From Pseudobutyrivibrio ruminis AD2017 (GTDB taxonomy: Bacteria; Bacillota; Clostridia; Lachnospirales; Lachnospiraceae), in assembly GCF_000424305.1 (NCBI RefSeq), contig NZ_KE384162.1:124001-188000 (forward strand): a stretch of DNA of 64,000 nt, given 5' to 3'. Positions 26,006 through 36,100 of this stretch are shown here, in pieces. The notes beneath the pieces are model-generated. The model did not search any database, was not told the origin of the DNA, and saw nothing but the letters and a program-made list of their open reading frames with translations. Position numbers and translations under genes: made by a program. The first letter of the stretch is position 1, and every line of letters begins with the position of its first letter.

Positions 26006-26042
26006 TATACCCGTAAGATTTTTTCTTGCGGGTATTTTTTTA
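26006..26042 (+). terminator. Terminator of ssrA
   Basis: ATACCCGTAAGA / TCTTGCGGGTAT stem with a T loop, followed by seven T. Confidence 0.9.
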
Positions 26043-26120
26043 TAACAAATTACACACAGTTTCTTCATAAGTGGCTAGTATATTGAACATTAGATATTTT
26101 AGTACGTTTAGGAGGAAACT

Positions 26121-28202
26121 ATGAGTAAACAAACTAATGTAAATAATCAATCTAAAAAAGGACCATCTCCTAAAGCTATAAGCAAGAGACTAACTCTTTT
26201 ATTTGTTCTTATGTTGATAGCTAGTACGCTACTTGCGGAAGGAATTATCATTACATTTGGTTATGGCATGATTAAGGATTTGATTGATAAATCTTTGAAT
26301 AATCAGGTTGTTGCCGAAGCAGGTGAAGTTAACAAAGAGCTTAATTCTATTTTCTATTATCTGAATGGTATAGCTGATGGAGTAGAAAATGAAACCTTTG
26401 AGGATGATGCAGCAATTCTTCACTATCTGGCGCCAACTGTTGAAAGATATCCGCTAATTCCACTTGGAGCATATATCGGAACAAATGATGGAAAGTTCCT
26501 TGATGCATCAGGCTGGGTTCCGGATTCAGATTATATAGTGGCGGAAAAAGGCTGGTATAAAGAAGGTATGGGATATGATAATAACTGGTTTTACTATTAT
26601 GATCAGCCTTACTTTGACGCAGCTACCGGTGATTTGTGTGCCACTGTAATTCGTCACATTAAGCTAAAGGATGGTAGAGAAGGTGTATTTGCATCTGATT
26701 TGCTTCTTACATCTATTCAAGAGCAGCTAAATGAGGTTAAGCTATACAAGACTGGTGGCTGTATTATGGTCACTGGTGAAGGTCAAATCTTATCCTACAA
26801 GGATACTTCTATTTGCGGAACAAATATTGCAGATAACAAAGATGCATTTTTGTCAGGCGTTAATTCATTCCTTGCAGAAGAGCATGGAATCGTAAAAACT
26901 GTTAAGGCTAAAGGAACTGCTTATTATATGGTATCAGCTCCTATAAATGGAACTGATTGGCAGGTAGTAATTTACGCTAAGAGATCAGAAGTTTTGGCTT
27001 CGCTCTTTACAATAGTATATATTCTTATTGGATTTACTATAGCTGCAGTCCTTATAGTTGTTCTTGTAATGATTAAGGTTCTTTCTAATATGATTAAGAA
27101 GCCTGTAACAGCGCTTACTGAAAATATCGAAAAGATTGCAAATGGTGATTTCACTGTTGAGATTTCATCGAAAGGTAATGATGAGATTGCATTTATGAAT
27201 ACTGCCATGGGCGGATTTATAAATGGTATGCGAAATAGTTTAAGTGAAATCAAGACGGTGTCTACAAGGTTAATTGATGATGCCCAAATATCTAAGGATA
27301 CAGCTGAGAATCTGGAGCTTGCTGCTAATGAGCAATCCGTATCCATGGATCAGATTAGAAGTAACATCGATGATATGGCTGATGCAGTTACAGAAGTAGC
27401 TGAAAATGCCACAACCTTGGCTCAAACCATTTCAGATGTTACAACCGAAGAAGAAGAAATCGAAAATACAATGAATGGTCTGGTTAAGAAGGCTGATGTT
27501 GGTCAAAAGGATATGAAGAGTGTCTCAGAGGAAATGGACAACATCGTTGAATCTATGAATGATATGGCAGAAGCTGTTAGCAGCGTAGATGATGCTGCAC
27601 AACAGATTACTCAGATTGTAGATATGATTAATTCTATTTCTTCACAGACTAACCTGCTTTCACTTAATGCTTCTATTGAAGCTGCAAGAGCTGGTGAGGC
27701 TGGCAAGGGATTTGCAGTTGTTGCCACAGAGATTGGTGCTCTTGCAAATAATTCTGCTGATGCAACAAATCAGATTGTTGATATTATTAAAGAGATGTCT
27801 GATAGAGTTAAGGATTTGTCAGAGAAATCTACGGCCAATACAGAGCTTATTAATAATAGTGCAGAATCAATTAACAACGCTGCTGATACATTCTTACAGA
27901 TTACTACAGAATTAAATACAGCAAGCTCTACACTTAACGATATGGCTGAGCAGATGAGAAGAGTAAACGATGTTGCTACCAACATGGCATCGGTATCAGA
28001 ACAGCAGTCTGCAGCCACACAGGAAATTGCATCTAATGTGGAGAAGGTAACTGAATCAGCCAAGGAAGTTGCAGCTTCTTCTGAAAAGGTTGCTAACGCT
28101 GCATCAAATGTTTCTACAGCTGTTGATACAATCAATAACAACCTGGTTCGATTTACAATTGATACTGCAAACAAAATAAAAGATGATATAGATTCTGAGT
28201 AA
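26121..28202 (+). CDS. Methyl-accepting chemotaxis protein
   Basis: The 693-residue receptor has a first membrane helix near residues 25-48, a double-Cache-like extracellular sensor (about 50-290, with [17 protein letters not shown] and [17 protein letters not shown]), a second helix near 293-318, a HAMP domain, and a long signalling coil. The conserved tip is [40 protein letters not shown] with minor variation. No C-terminal pentapeptide for CheR docking is seen. It is monocistronic: ribosome binding site AGGAGG and a strong terminator follow. The ligand is unknown; Cache domains often bind amino or organic acids. Confidence 0.93.
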   Translation: MSKQTNVNNQSKKGPSPKAISKRLTLLFVLMLIASTLLAEGIIITFGYGMIKDLIDKSLNNQVVAEAGEVNKELNSIFYYLNGIADGVENETFEDDAAILHYLAPTVERYPLIPLGAYIGTNDGKFLDASGWVPDSDYIVAEKGWYKEGMGYDNNWFYYYDQPYFDAATGDLCATVIRHIKLKDGREGVFASDLLLTSIQEQLNEVKLYKTGGCIMVTGEGQILSYKDTSICGTNIADNKDAFLSGVNSFLAEEHGIVKTVKAKGTAYYMVSAPINGTDWQVVIYAKRSEVLASLFTIVYILIGFTIAAVLIVVLVMIKVLSNMIKKPVTALTENIEKIANGDFTVEISSKGNDEIAFMNTAMGGFINGMRNSLSEIKTVSTRLIDDAQISKDTAENLELAANEQSVSMDQIRSNIDDMADAVTEVAENATTLAQTISDVTTEEEEIENTMNGLVKKADVGQKDMKSVSEEMDNIVESMNDMAEAVSSVDDAAQQITQIVDMINSISSQTNLLSLNASIEAARAGEAGKGFAVVATEIGALANNSADATNQIVDIIKEMSDRVKDLSEKSTANTELINNSAESINNAADTFLQITTELNTASSTLNDMAEQMRRVNDVATNMASVSEQQSAATQEIASNVEKVTESAKEVAASSEKVANAASNVSTAVDTINNNLVRFTIDTANKIKDDIDSE

Positions 28203-28207
28203 ATGTA

Positions 28208-28240
28208 AGGCGGAAGGGGCAAACCTTTCCGCCTTTTCGT
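28208..28240 (+). terminator. Terminator after the chemoreceptor gene
   Basis: GGCGGAAGG / CCTTTCCGCC stem (one base offset) with loop GGCAAA, followed by TTTTCGTT. Confidence 0.85.
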
Positions 28241-28247
28241 TATATTT

Positions 28248-28296
28248 AACAGAATTTCTGTTCTTAATTGTATGAGCACTTCTGTAATGCTAAAAT
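28248..28296 (+). promoter_or_regulatory. Possible promoter and operator of the DD-carboxypeptidase gene
   Basis: TTGTAT (28268-28273) and TAAAAT (28291-28296) are 17 bases apart. A perfect 15-base dyad AACAGAATTTCTGTT lies at 28248-28262, just before the -35 box. Confidence 0.4.
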
Positions 28297-28332
28297 TATT
28301 ATTAGTTTTATAGGGGAGCGGAGAATAATATT

Positions 28333-29451
28333 ATGTCAAGAAGTGTTAGAAATATGTCTGATGATGAGCGAAAAGCCTATAGAAGGCGAAAAAGGCTCAT
28401 TCGAAAAATACAGGTTTACGGTGAAATAGCAATCATTTCTTTAGCAATTATCATTTCTGCCGGTTTAATAATTACACATGTACATGGTAGCAAGGATTCC
28501 TTATCAGTTGCCGCTGAAAAAACTAAAGAGAACAAGTCTAAAGAAAAAGAATCCACTGGACTTAAGGTGGCTTCTAAGGGTGATTCTGAAGAAAAGGTTG
28601 AGAAAAAGACTGTAGATGAAGAAAAAACTCCAAAGGCGCCAAGCTATAGCGCAAAGGAAAGTGATGCAACAGTTGCTATTGAAGGAGATGTTGTTAGTTC
28701 AAACGCAGTCCTTATCAATAATAAGACAAAAGAAATAGTGGCTACCAGAAATGCCCACGATAGAATAGTTCCAGCATCCATGACAAAGGTAATGACAGTT
28801 CTTACTGCGGCTAATCATCTTACAGAAGACCAGCTTAATGAAGTGGTAACAATGTCTCACGAAGCTATAGATTATTCGTACGCGGGCGGCGGTTCTACAT
28901 CTGGATTTGTAGAGGATGAGCAGGTTACAGTTAGAGATTTATTCTATGGAACAATACTTCCATCTGGCGGTGATGCTGCAGCACAGCTCGCCATGTATGT
29001 TGCAGGAGATATTGATAGCTTCGTTAAGATGATGAATGAACAGGCTGCTGATATAGGACTTACGGATTCACATTTTACAAATCCAGTAGGCTTTCACAGC
29101 GATGACCATTACAGCTCTGCTTATGATATATCAATTATCATGATGGCGGCTTTGGATAACGATCTTTGCAAGGAAGTTTTAAGCACCAAGGTTTACAATT
29201 CTACAGCTACAAATGTAAATCCTGAAGGAATCACTATATCAAACTGGTTCTTGCGTAGAATAGAGGATAAGGATATTGGCGGAGAAATAGAAGGCGCTAA
29301 AACAGGATTTGTTAATGAATCTGGTAACTGTGCAGTAAGCTCAATGGTTTCTGAGTCGGGAACAGAATATATTTGCTGCACTGCCAACTCCACATCAGGA
29401 TGGCGTTGCATCTATGATCATGTATCTATATACAAGACTTATACGAAATAA
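28333..29451 (+). CDS. D-alanyl-D-alanine carboxypeptidase, S11 family, membrane anchored
   Basis: The 372-residue protein has a basic cytoplasmic N-terminus, one membrane helix near residues 31-50, a K/E-rich linker (55-105) and an S11 penicillin-binding domain. The catalytic SxxK is S149-M-T-K152 (PASMTKVMT). The SxN-equivalent motif reads SGGD at 211-214 instead of SGN. KTG is in GAKTGFVNESG near residue 315. The enzyme trims the terminal D-Ala of peptidoglycan stem peptides. The N-terminal anchor differs from DacA proteins that use a C-terminal amphipathic helix. It is monocistronic. Confidence 0.88.
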   Translation: MSRSVRNMSDDERKAYRRRKRLIRKIQVYGEIAIISLAIIISAGLIITHVHGSKDSLSVAAEKTKENKSKEKESTGLKVASKGDSEEKVEKKTVDEEKTPKAPSYSAKESDATVAIEGDVVSSNAVLINNKTKEIVATRNAHDRIVPASMTKVMTVLTAANHLTEDQLNEVVTMSHEAIDYSYAGGGSTSGFVEDEQVTVRDLFYGTILPSGGDAAAQLAMYVAGDIDSFVKMMNEQAADIGLTDSHFTNPVGFHSDDHYSSAYDISIIMMAALDNDLCKEVLSTKVYNSTATNVNPEGITISNWFLRRIEDKDIGGEIEGAKTGFVNESGNCAVSSMVSESGTEYICCTANSTSGWRCIYDHVSIYKTYTK

Positions 29452-29494
29452 AAAATATCTAGTTACACAGTAAAGTGTAACTAGATATTTTTTT
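29451..29494. terminator. Bidirectional terminator between carboxypeptidase and HAD genes
   Basis: A perfect 18-bp stem, AAAAATATCTAGTTACAC with its complement, has loop AGTAAA. T-tracts serve both converging genes. Confidence 0.95.
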
Positions 29495-30143
29495 AATATA
29501 CGATATTTAATAACTTACGAATATCATCGATATAGGCTACAGGATTGAACTTTGATAGTACATCCATGTCGCGGAAGCCATATGTGCAAAGCACGTAATC
29601 TAATCCAGCGTTTTCTCCTACAGCAGCATCAACTTCGGAATCACCTACATAAAGCACCTTTGATTTGTCTGTTACTCCAAGTGCTGATAAGGCCATATCG
29701 ATAGGAGCTGGATCAGGCTTTCTTGGATGCTTACCATCATCTCCAATAACGATGTTGATATTTGGCTTGAAGAAATCTTCAAGTAATGATTCGCTGGCAG
29801 TTTGACCCTTGTTGGTTACGATTGCCATTTTTACACCTATTTCGGCAAGCTCCTTAGTGGTTTCAATAATTCCATCATAAGGCTTTGTCTTGATTAGGTT
29901 ATGAGTGTTGTAGTATTCAACAAATTCTTTGAAGAATTCATCGAAGTGTTCGTAATCTTCACCCATTGGAAGGGCACGTACAACAAGCATTCTAAGGCCG
30001 TTTCCAACAAACTGTCTAACGTCATCTATAGAATGGGTTTTAAACCCGTATTTGTCTAACATATAGTTGATAGAATCTGTTAAATCTTCGAGTGTGTAAA
30101 GCAAGGTTCCGTCAAGATCAAAAAGTATTGTATCGTATTTCAT
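29493..30143 (-). CDS. HAD hydrolase, phosphoglycolate phosphatase-like
   Basis: The 216-residue protein has motif I FDLDGTLLYTLEDL near the N-terminus, motif II IVTNK near residue 110, a lysine in the HPRKPDPAP loop and motif IV VLYVGDSEVDA near residue 165, with a helical C1 cap. This fits the Gph/PgpH-like subfamily. The substrate (2-phosphoglycolate or another phosphate ester) cannot be fixed from sequence. It is convergent with the carboxypeptidase gene and divergent from the GNAT gene. Confidence 0.87.
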   Translation of the reverse strand: MKYDTILFDLDGTLLYTLEDLTDSINYMLDKYGFKTHSIDDVRQFVGNGLRMLVVRALPMGEDYEHFDEFFKEFVEYYNTHNLIKTKPYDGIIETTKELAEIGVKMAIVTNKGQTASESLLEDFFKPNINIVIGDDGKHPRKPDPAPIDMALSALGVTDKSKVLYVGDSEVDAAVGENAGLDYVLCTYGFRDMDVLSKFNPVAYIDDIRKLLNIVY

Positions 30144-30270
30144 ATTTCACTTCCTTTGATTTTTTTACTATTAAGTTATAAAGCCTTAAAGGCATTTTGT
30201 AAAGGAAAATATTGAATAATAAACAACGCTTTGATATCATTTTATATAGATTTTGCATTAGGAGGGTAAA

Positions 30271-30792
30271 ATGATGTACAAAATTAGAGAGGCTAAAACC
30301 CCTGATGCTAAGGAAATACACGACATTTACGGATATTATGTTGATAATACCTACGTAACATTTACAGAGGTTAATCCATCTGTTGAGGAATATGCAGAAA
30401 GTATCGTAAATACGAAGAAGGATTATCCTTACATTGTTGCTGTGGATGAAAATGACAAGGTAGTAGGCATGGCATATGGTGGAAGACTTCGTCATCATGA
30501 TGCATACAAGTATGCTGTAGAGACAACCATTTATCTTGCACCGGATGTACCTAAGAAATCTGGAATTGGAAAGCTTCTATATTCAGAGCTTGAAAATCAG
30601 CTTAAATCTATGGGATACAAATTTATGTACGGTGTTATCACAGATGATAATGCTGCAAGCATCGCTTTTCATGAAGCATTGGGCTTTGAAAAGGTTGGAC
30701 ACTTTACAGATATCGGTTATAAATTTGGAAAATGGAAGGGGATAGTTTGGTATAGAAAGCAGATAGGTTCACTTGCTGATATGCCTAATTAA
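30271..30792 (+). CDS. GNAT N-acetyltransferase, phosphinothricin acetyltransferase-like
   Basis: The 173-residue protein starts YKIREAKTPDAKEIHDIYGYYVDNTYVTFTEVNPS, the pattern of the PAT branch of GNAT enzymes. The acetyl-CoA loop is PKKSGIGKLLYSEL near residue 92, and ASIAFHEALGFEKVG is motif B. PAT-like proteins acetylate amino groups of small molecules such as phosphinothricin or methionine derivatives; the natural substrate here is unknown. The ribosome binding site is AGGAGG. Confidence 0.85.
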   Translation: MMYKIREAKTPDAKEIHDIYGYYVDNTYVTFTEVNPSVEEYAESIVNTKKDYPYIVAVDENDKVVGMAYGGRLRHHDAYKYAVETTIYLAPDVPKKSGIGKLLYSELENQLKSMGYKFMYGVITDDNAASIAFHEALGFEKVGHFTDIGYKFGKWKGIVWYRKQIGSLADMPN

Positions 30793-30796
30793 TATT

Positions 30797-31792
30797 ATGA
30801 AAAAAGCGTTTAGATATTTTTTAATATCAATTCTTTCAATTGTTTTTACATTGATTGTAGTTGGAATCATTTATATAGTTGCTGATACACACAGCAGAAT
30901 TAAGATACAGGATAAGGAGACATATTCTACAGAAGAAGTTGAAGCTCTTATGGATGAAGCTAAGGCCCAGGGGCGAAACAGTGTATTGTCCACCATCAAG
31001 GAATCTCTTGAAAACGGAAATACGGTGATTTCTGTTCTTAAATCGTTGTATCCTGAATATATAGTTGTGGCAGCTAATTCAAAATACAATTTTGTCGCTA
31101 TCAATAATGATTTAACAAAAAATAAATTTGATATTAATAATCTTTCAGAGGATGACAATGGAAGATATGTATATTCCGATGATGGGCAGACCACATCTCG
31201 CTTTGGAATTGATGTTAGCTCTCATCAGGGAGATATTGATTGGAATGCTGTTAAAGCCGAAGGCGTTGAATTTGCTTTTATAAGAGCGGTTTACAGAGGC
31301 TATGGTACAGGCAAGCTTGTTATAGATGAAAAATGCATTCAAAATATTGAGGGGGCACAGGCTGCTGGCATTGATGTAGGTGTTTATGTATTCTCACAAG
31401 CTATCAATCAGGATGAGGTTTTAGAAGAGGCATCTACAGTCATTGGATTGTTGGATGGATATACATTGCAGCTACCAATAGTATTTGATGTAGAAAAGGT
31501 TGCAGATAGTTCAGCTAGAACAAACGGACTTACAGTTCAGGACAGAACTGATCTTACTAAAACATTCTTAGAGACTGTTAAAAATGCAGGCTACCAGCCT
31601 ATGTTTTATCATAATACAGAAATGGGAGCCATGCTCTTAGATTTGACACAGCTTACAGAATACCCAAAGTGGTTTGCAGGCTATAACAAGGAATTCTACT
31701 GGCCATACGAATATGAGATTTGGCAGTACTCTGAAACAGGTCGTGTGGAAGGAATCAACGGAGACGTAGATTTAGATATTTGGTTACAATAA
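30797..31792 (+). CDS. GH25 muramidase (lysozyme), membrane anchored
   Basis: The protein has a basic start (MKKAFRYFLISIL) and a membrane helix or uncleaved signal (about residues 5-27). A linker of about 105 residues follows, and then a GH25 domain begins RFGIDVSSHQGDIDWNAV near residue 135. AFIRAVYRGYGTG, LPIVFDVEKV (catalytic acid) and KWFAGYNKEF follow, ending in VDLDIWLQ. It should cleave the MurNAc-GlcNAc bond of peptidoglycan outside the membrane. The ATG at 30797 lacks a clear ribosome binding site but lies 4 bases after the GNAT stop, so reinitiation is plausible. An in-frame TTG at 30773 is an alternative. Confidence 0.85.
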   Translation: MKKAFRYFLISILSIVFTLIVVGIIYIVADTHSRIKIQDKETYSTEEVEALMDEAKAQGRNSVLSTIKESLENGNTVISVLKSLYPEYIVVAANSKYNFVAINNDLTKNKFDINNLSEDDNGRYVYSDDGQTTSRFGIDVSSHQGDIDWNAVKAEGVEFAFIRAVYRGYGTGKLVIDEKCIQNIEGAQAAGIDVGVYVFSQAINQDEVLEEASTVIGLLDGYTLQLPIVFDVEKVADSSARTNGLTVQDRTDLTKTFLETVKNAGYQPMFYHNTEMGAMLLDLTQLTEYPKWFAGYNKEFYWPYEYEIWQYSETGRVEGINGDVDLDIWLQ

Positions 31793-31892
31793 AAAACACC
31801 CCATTACGGTAACAATCATAATAATTCTACGCTCAGCATAGAAAGCTTCGCTTAAGAATTATTATAGATTGTTACCTATGAGGTGTTTTTTA
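31791..31892 (-). repeat. Large covarying hairpin element B (core type I), also a bidirectional terminator
   Basis: Arms AAAAAACACC..TTACGGTAACAATCATAATAATTCT and the complementary right arm pair over about 36 bp, with A/T tracts on both sides. Read on the minus strand it has the family layout: left TAG-GTAACAA, right TTGTTAC-CGTAA. The 34-base core 31825-31858 differs from that of element A at two positions. It overlaps the stop codons of both converging genes. Confidence 0.85.
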
Positions 31893-32978
31893 TTGCAGTA
31901 ATGTCGCAGCTAGTTTGTCGTTATCGGATGGATTCATGAAGCAGAAGCGAATGTAGTTTTCACCCAAATATGGGAATGTAGAACAATCGCGAATCATGAG
32001 TCCTTTTTTTATGCATCGGTCAAACAGCTCGCCGCTAGTTAAGCCATCCTCCAATATTTTAAGAAGCATGAAGTTTCCTTCAGGTTTATATGGCTTGAAC
32101 CTAGAGCTTTCTTCAAAAAGCTTATACATACGGTCACGCTCTGATGTAATCAGGTTTCTAGTTTTGTTAATGTAATCCTTGTCTGTAAACATCAATGTTC
32201 CAGCTACTACAGCGATGGAGTTGATAGTCCAAGGATCTTTTCTTTTGTTAATTTCAGATATCAAATCTTCGTTAGAACAGATTGCATAACCTAAACGAAG
32301 TCCTGGGGAAGCAAAGAATTTCGATGTACCACGTAAAATAGCGATATTTCCATAAGTTCTTGTAAGACCTACAGCGGAAATCTTTGAAACATCCTCAGCA
32401 AATTCAACATAAGTTTCATCAACCATAACAAAGATGTGGCAGGCCATACAGGCATCTAAAATCTTACGCATATCAGCTGAACTTATAGCAGTACCGGTAG
32501 GATTGTTAGGATTGCAGATGATTACCATATCGATATCTTCTGTAAGCTTGCTGATAAAGTCTTTCGTATCAAGTACAAAATCGTTTTCCTCTTTAAGAGG
32601 ATAGTAGATTGTTTTGCCTCCAACTAAAGATATCTCTCTTTCATATTCTGAATAGGTTGGTCCTAGAATTAAAGCTTTCTTAGGATTTTCAATCTTAACA
32701 AAAAGTGAGATTAGCTCTGTGGAGCCATTGCCTACAATAACGCTTTCAGATTCGCAGCCACAGTAGTCAGCAATGGAGCCACGCAAAGAAGCATATTCTC
32801 TGTCGGGATAAGTGGTGATGCAGTCAATATGCTCCTTAATTCCTTCCTTTAATTTGGTGGAAATTCCAAGAGGATTTACGTTAGCAGAGAAGCTAATTAT
32901 ATCCTCCTTTTTTATTCCATATATTTTTTCAATTTTTTCTAAATCGCTTCCATGAAAATGGTCTTTGTGTTTAATCAT
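31890..32978 (-). CDS. Class II PLP aminotransferase, histidinol-phosphate aminotransferase / CobD-like
   Basis: The 362-residue fold-type I PLP enzyme has ISFSANVNPLGISTKLKEGI near residue 30, VGNGSTELISLF near residue 83, CNPNNPTGT near residue 150, the PLP lysine in RGTSKFFASPGLRLGY near residue 213 and RDCSTFPYLGENYIRF near the end. The opening with HGSD and NVNPLG recalls threonine-phosphate decarboxylase CobD, while the motifs equally suit HisC. No cobalamin genes are in the window; hisH and hisF are 17 kb away. The specific reaction is therefore left open. Confidence 0.8.
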   Translation of the reverse strand: MIKHKDHFHGSDLEKIEKIYGIKKEDIISFSANVNPLGISTKLKEGIKEHIDCITTYPDREYASLRGSIADYCGCESESVIVGNGSTELISLFVKIENPKKALILGPTYSEYEREISLVGGKTIYYPLKEENDFVLDTKDFISKLTEDIDMVIICNPNNPTGTAISSADMRKILDACMACHIFVMVDETYVEFAEDVSKISAVGLTRTYGNIAILRGTSKFFASPGLRLGYAICSNEDLISEINKRKDPWTINSIAVVAGTLMFTDKDYINKTRNLITSERDRMYKLFEESSRFKPYKPEGNFMLLKILEDGLTSGELFDRCIKKGLMIRDCSTFPYLGENYIRFCFMNPSDNDKLAATLLQ

Positions 32979-33048
32979 TGTTATTCACCTCGTCTTTTAC
33001 ATAGTAGCACCTTGATAAATAAATATCCATCTTTTTGTTTCGTATTCG

Positions 33049-33077
33049 TTTGAAAACACTACATGTTGTGCTATAAT
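33049..33077 (+). promoter_or_regulatory. Sigma-A promoter of the four-gene unknown operon
   Basis: TTGAAA (33049-33054), 17-base spacer, TATAAT (33072-33077). Confidence 0.75.
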
Positions 33078-33093
33078 TTGATATGAATATCCT

Positions 33094-33118
33094 GGGATTA
33101 GTAGGTTCTGCTAATCCT
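33094..33118 (+). other. Leader hairpin before the DUF5717-like gene
   Basis: GGATTAG (33095-33101) pairs with CTAATCC (33111-33117) around a 9-base loop, within the 5' leader and 9 bases before the GAGG ribosome binding site. Confidence 0.55.
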
Positions 33119-33138
33119 ACAAGAACGAGGACAATGTT

Positions 33139-36100
33139 TTGAGAAAAAGAATCTATCGAATATCAGAGGATAAATTCGATGACGTTAAACCAAATATAGA
33201 ATTTGAACATCAGCAGATTGAAGCAACCTGCTTTGTTTCTGATACATTTAAGGGCGATATATTTTTTAAAAGCTTAAACGATGTAAAAATCCGTGGTGTA
33301 ATATATTGTGATAATCCTTATGTCCAAATAGAAGAGCCACTTTTTGACAAGACTAATGTACATATTTCTTATAAGGTTGATGATTATAACTTCAAGGTTG
33401 GTGAAGTTCTTACAGGTAACTTCATAGTTATTGCTGTAGGCCTTGAAAAACAAATCCCTTTCAAGATTACATATGTACAAAAGCCACTTACATCATCAGA
33501 AGGTGAAATCAAAAGCTTAACCGATTTCGCTGAGCTTGCTCAAAATCATTTTACAGAAGCGGTTTCAATTTTTTATTCAGACAGATTTTCTGAATTTGTT
33601 CGAACACTTGATAAGCGTACCAGACTTTTGTACCGCGGTTTTAAGGCTGCGCCTATAGCAGCAGTCAATGTAGACGAGTTTTTAGTATCTGTTGGTCTTA
33701 AAGAAAAAATGACCTTCGATTTAAGAGAGCGTGAGGACAGCTACTATGAAGTAACTGAAAATATCCGCGGAGAAATAGAAATAATCCGTTCTACTTGGGG
33801 CTTCATTGATATTAATGTTAGCTGCGATGCGGATTTTGTTTCAATCGAAAAGGAACATATTACATCTGATTTCTTTTTAGGCTCAATTTTCAATATGAAC
33901 TATTACATTCATAAGGATAAGATGCATGCCGGCTTAAATATAGCTAAGATTTCTTTTGATTACAGAGATATTCATAAAGAGATAATTATAAGGGCTACTT
34001 CCTTAAAGGAAGGCTCAAAGCTTGAATCAGTAAATCACGAAAAAGATTTAATGATTCTTAAGGGCTGTCGTCTATATGAGGAATTCAGACTTAGAAGAAT
34101 AACTACACCTATATGGTGCCAGGAAAGTCTTGCCATAGTTGAGGCACTTTCAGATGCAAATAATGCCGAGGATAATTATCTGCTTCTTATGAAGGCATTC
34201 CTTTATGTTACTAACAACCAAAAACAGGAAGCTTTATGGATTATCCAGGATTTAAAACGTTCAATAGAAGATAAGAATAGTTGTGAATGGGCATTTTTGC
34301 TTTATATTTGCACACTTATTGAACGAGAAGAGGAATATGTAGACAGACTTACTGACAATATTGAATCAATATTCAGAGAGCATCCTGACGATGTTAGAAT
34401 CTTTTGGTTCCTATTGTTTTTAAGAAAAGATTACATTAGAAATTCATCTGCAAAGCTTAGAGACATTGCAAGCTGGGTTAATAGTGGTGTGGATTCTCCA
34501 CTGCTTTATATAGAAGCATATTATATTTTTGTTCAGGATCCATATTTAATTTCAAGTTTTGATGAGCTTACTATCAAGACTCTTAACTGGGTAAGAAAGC
34601 GAAATGCTATTTCTAAGGATATCGCTATTCAAATGATACATATCCTTGAAAATGAACATAGCTTTAATCCTAAGGTGTTACCAATTATAGATAGCTGTTA
34701 CGAGATATATCCTGATTTGCAGCTATTGCTTGCTATTGTTACATACATACTTAAGGCAAACTATGTAGAGCCTAAATTCCTTAAATGGTTCAAGCTTGCT
34801 ATTGAAGCTAATCTTCATGTTTCAGGTATTTTTGAAGCATACATGGAAGCAATGCCTACTTACTCCGTAGACAAATTCCCACAGCTTCTTACAATGTTCT
34901 TTAAGTATAACAATGATTTGTCATACGAAAAAAAGGCACTTTTATATGCAAATATCATTCTGCACAGGGGTGATGACAATAAGACCTATGAGCACTATGA
35001 AGAAGCTATCGAGAAATTTGCCTTAGAACAGTTGAAGCTTGGCAGATTAGATGAGAACTTGGCAGTGTGTTATCAGCGTCTTATGGAGCTTGGCATATTT
35101 GACTCAGAGGTGGCCAGACTTATATCTGATTTGGCTTTTAAAAAGAAGATTGCTGTCATTAATCCTTCAGTAAGAAGAGTCTTTTTATATCAGGATGAAT
35201 TTAAAGCTCCAAGCATAGCTAATGTATCTGATCACAAGGCTTACCTTAATTATATTGGAAGCAAGGGCGTTATTTTTTTAGAGGACCAGAATGGATATCT
35301 ATTTGTAGATGATGAAGCTTATCTTACAGAAGATATTATCGATGCCACAGGTTATTTGGATAACTTAAAGGGGCTTACACCTCTTAATATGGCATATATC
35401 CTTATGGATTTTGAAAATGGATTTGATTTCAGCGAGCCTAGCAAAGCTTCTGTAGATTCCGTTAAGCTTTTGCTTGAATCTAAACAGATTTCTTATGATT
35501 TTTTAGGCGGTCTTTATCCAAAGATTATAGAGCTGTTTAAATTTAATGAAGAAGAAGCCTACATTGAAAAGTATTTCTTAAATGATGCCGATTTAAAGGC
35601 TCTTAAAGCAGATGTTATTGCAGATGTTATAGAGCTATTCGTATCTCGCAGTAAATACGAAGAAGCATATTACATGCTAAAGAATACCAATGGTACAAAG
35701 GTTAAGCCGGAGGTTATTTCTAAGCTTTGTAGATACTTAATTAATGAGAAGCCAGATGAATCAGACGACTTCCTAATTCTTCTTTGTGCTGGCCTTGTAA
35801 AGAAAAACATTATTTATAGTGATATTATCAAATACTTAATAAGATTTTTTGTGGGCCCAACAGAAACTATGCTTCGTATTTACGATAATGGCTTCGAAAA
35901 TGGTGAAGACATAGTTGAATTTGGTGAGAGAATTCTTACACAGGTTTTATACAGAGACTTTTTATGCGATGGCATTATGCATGTATTTGAAACTTATGTT
36001 TCAAGACGTAATAATAAAATGATAGTTGAAGCCTTCCTTACATACGAGGCTCATAGCTATCTTTCTGAAGGACAGGTTATTCCAGAAGAAATCTTTTCTT

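Noticed and set aside
25775-26068. 97-codon open frame antisense to tmRNA
   Set aside because: It lies wholly opposite the tmRNA gene and its terminator, with no plausible conservation of its own.
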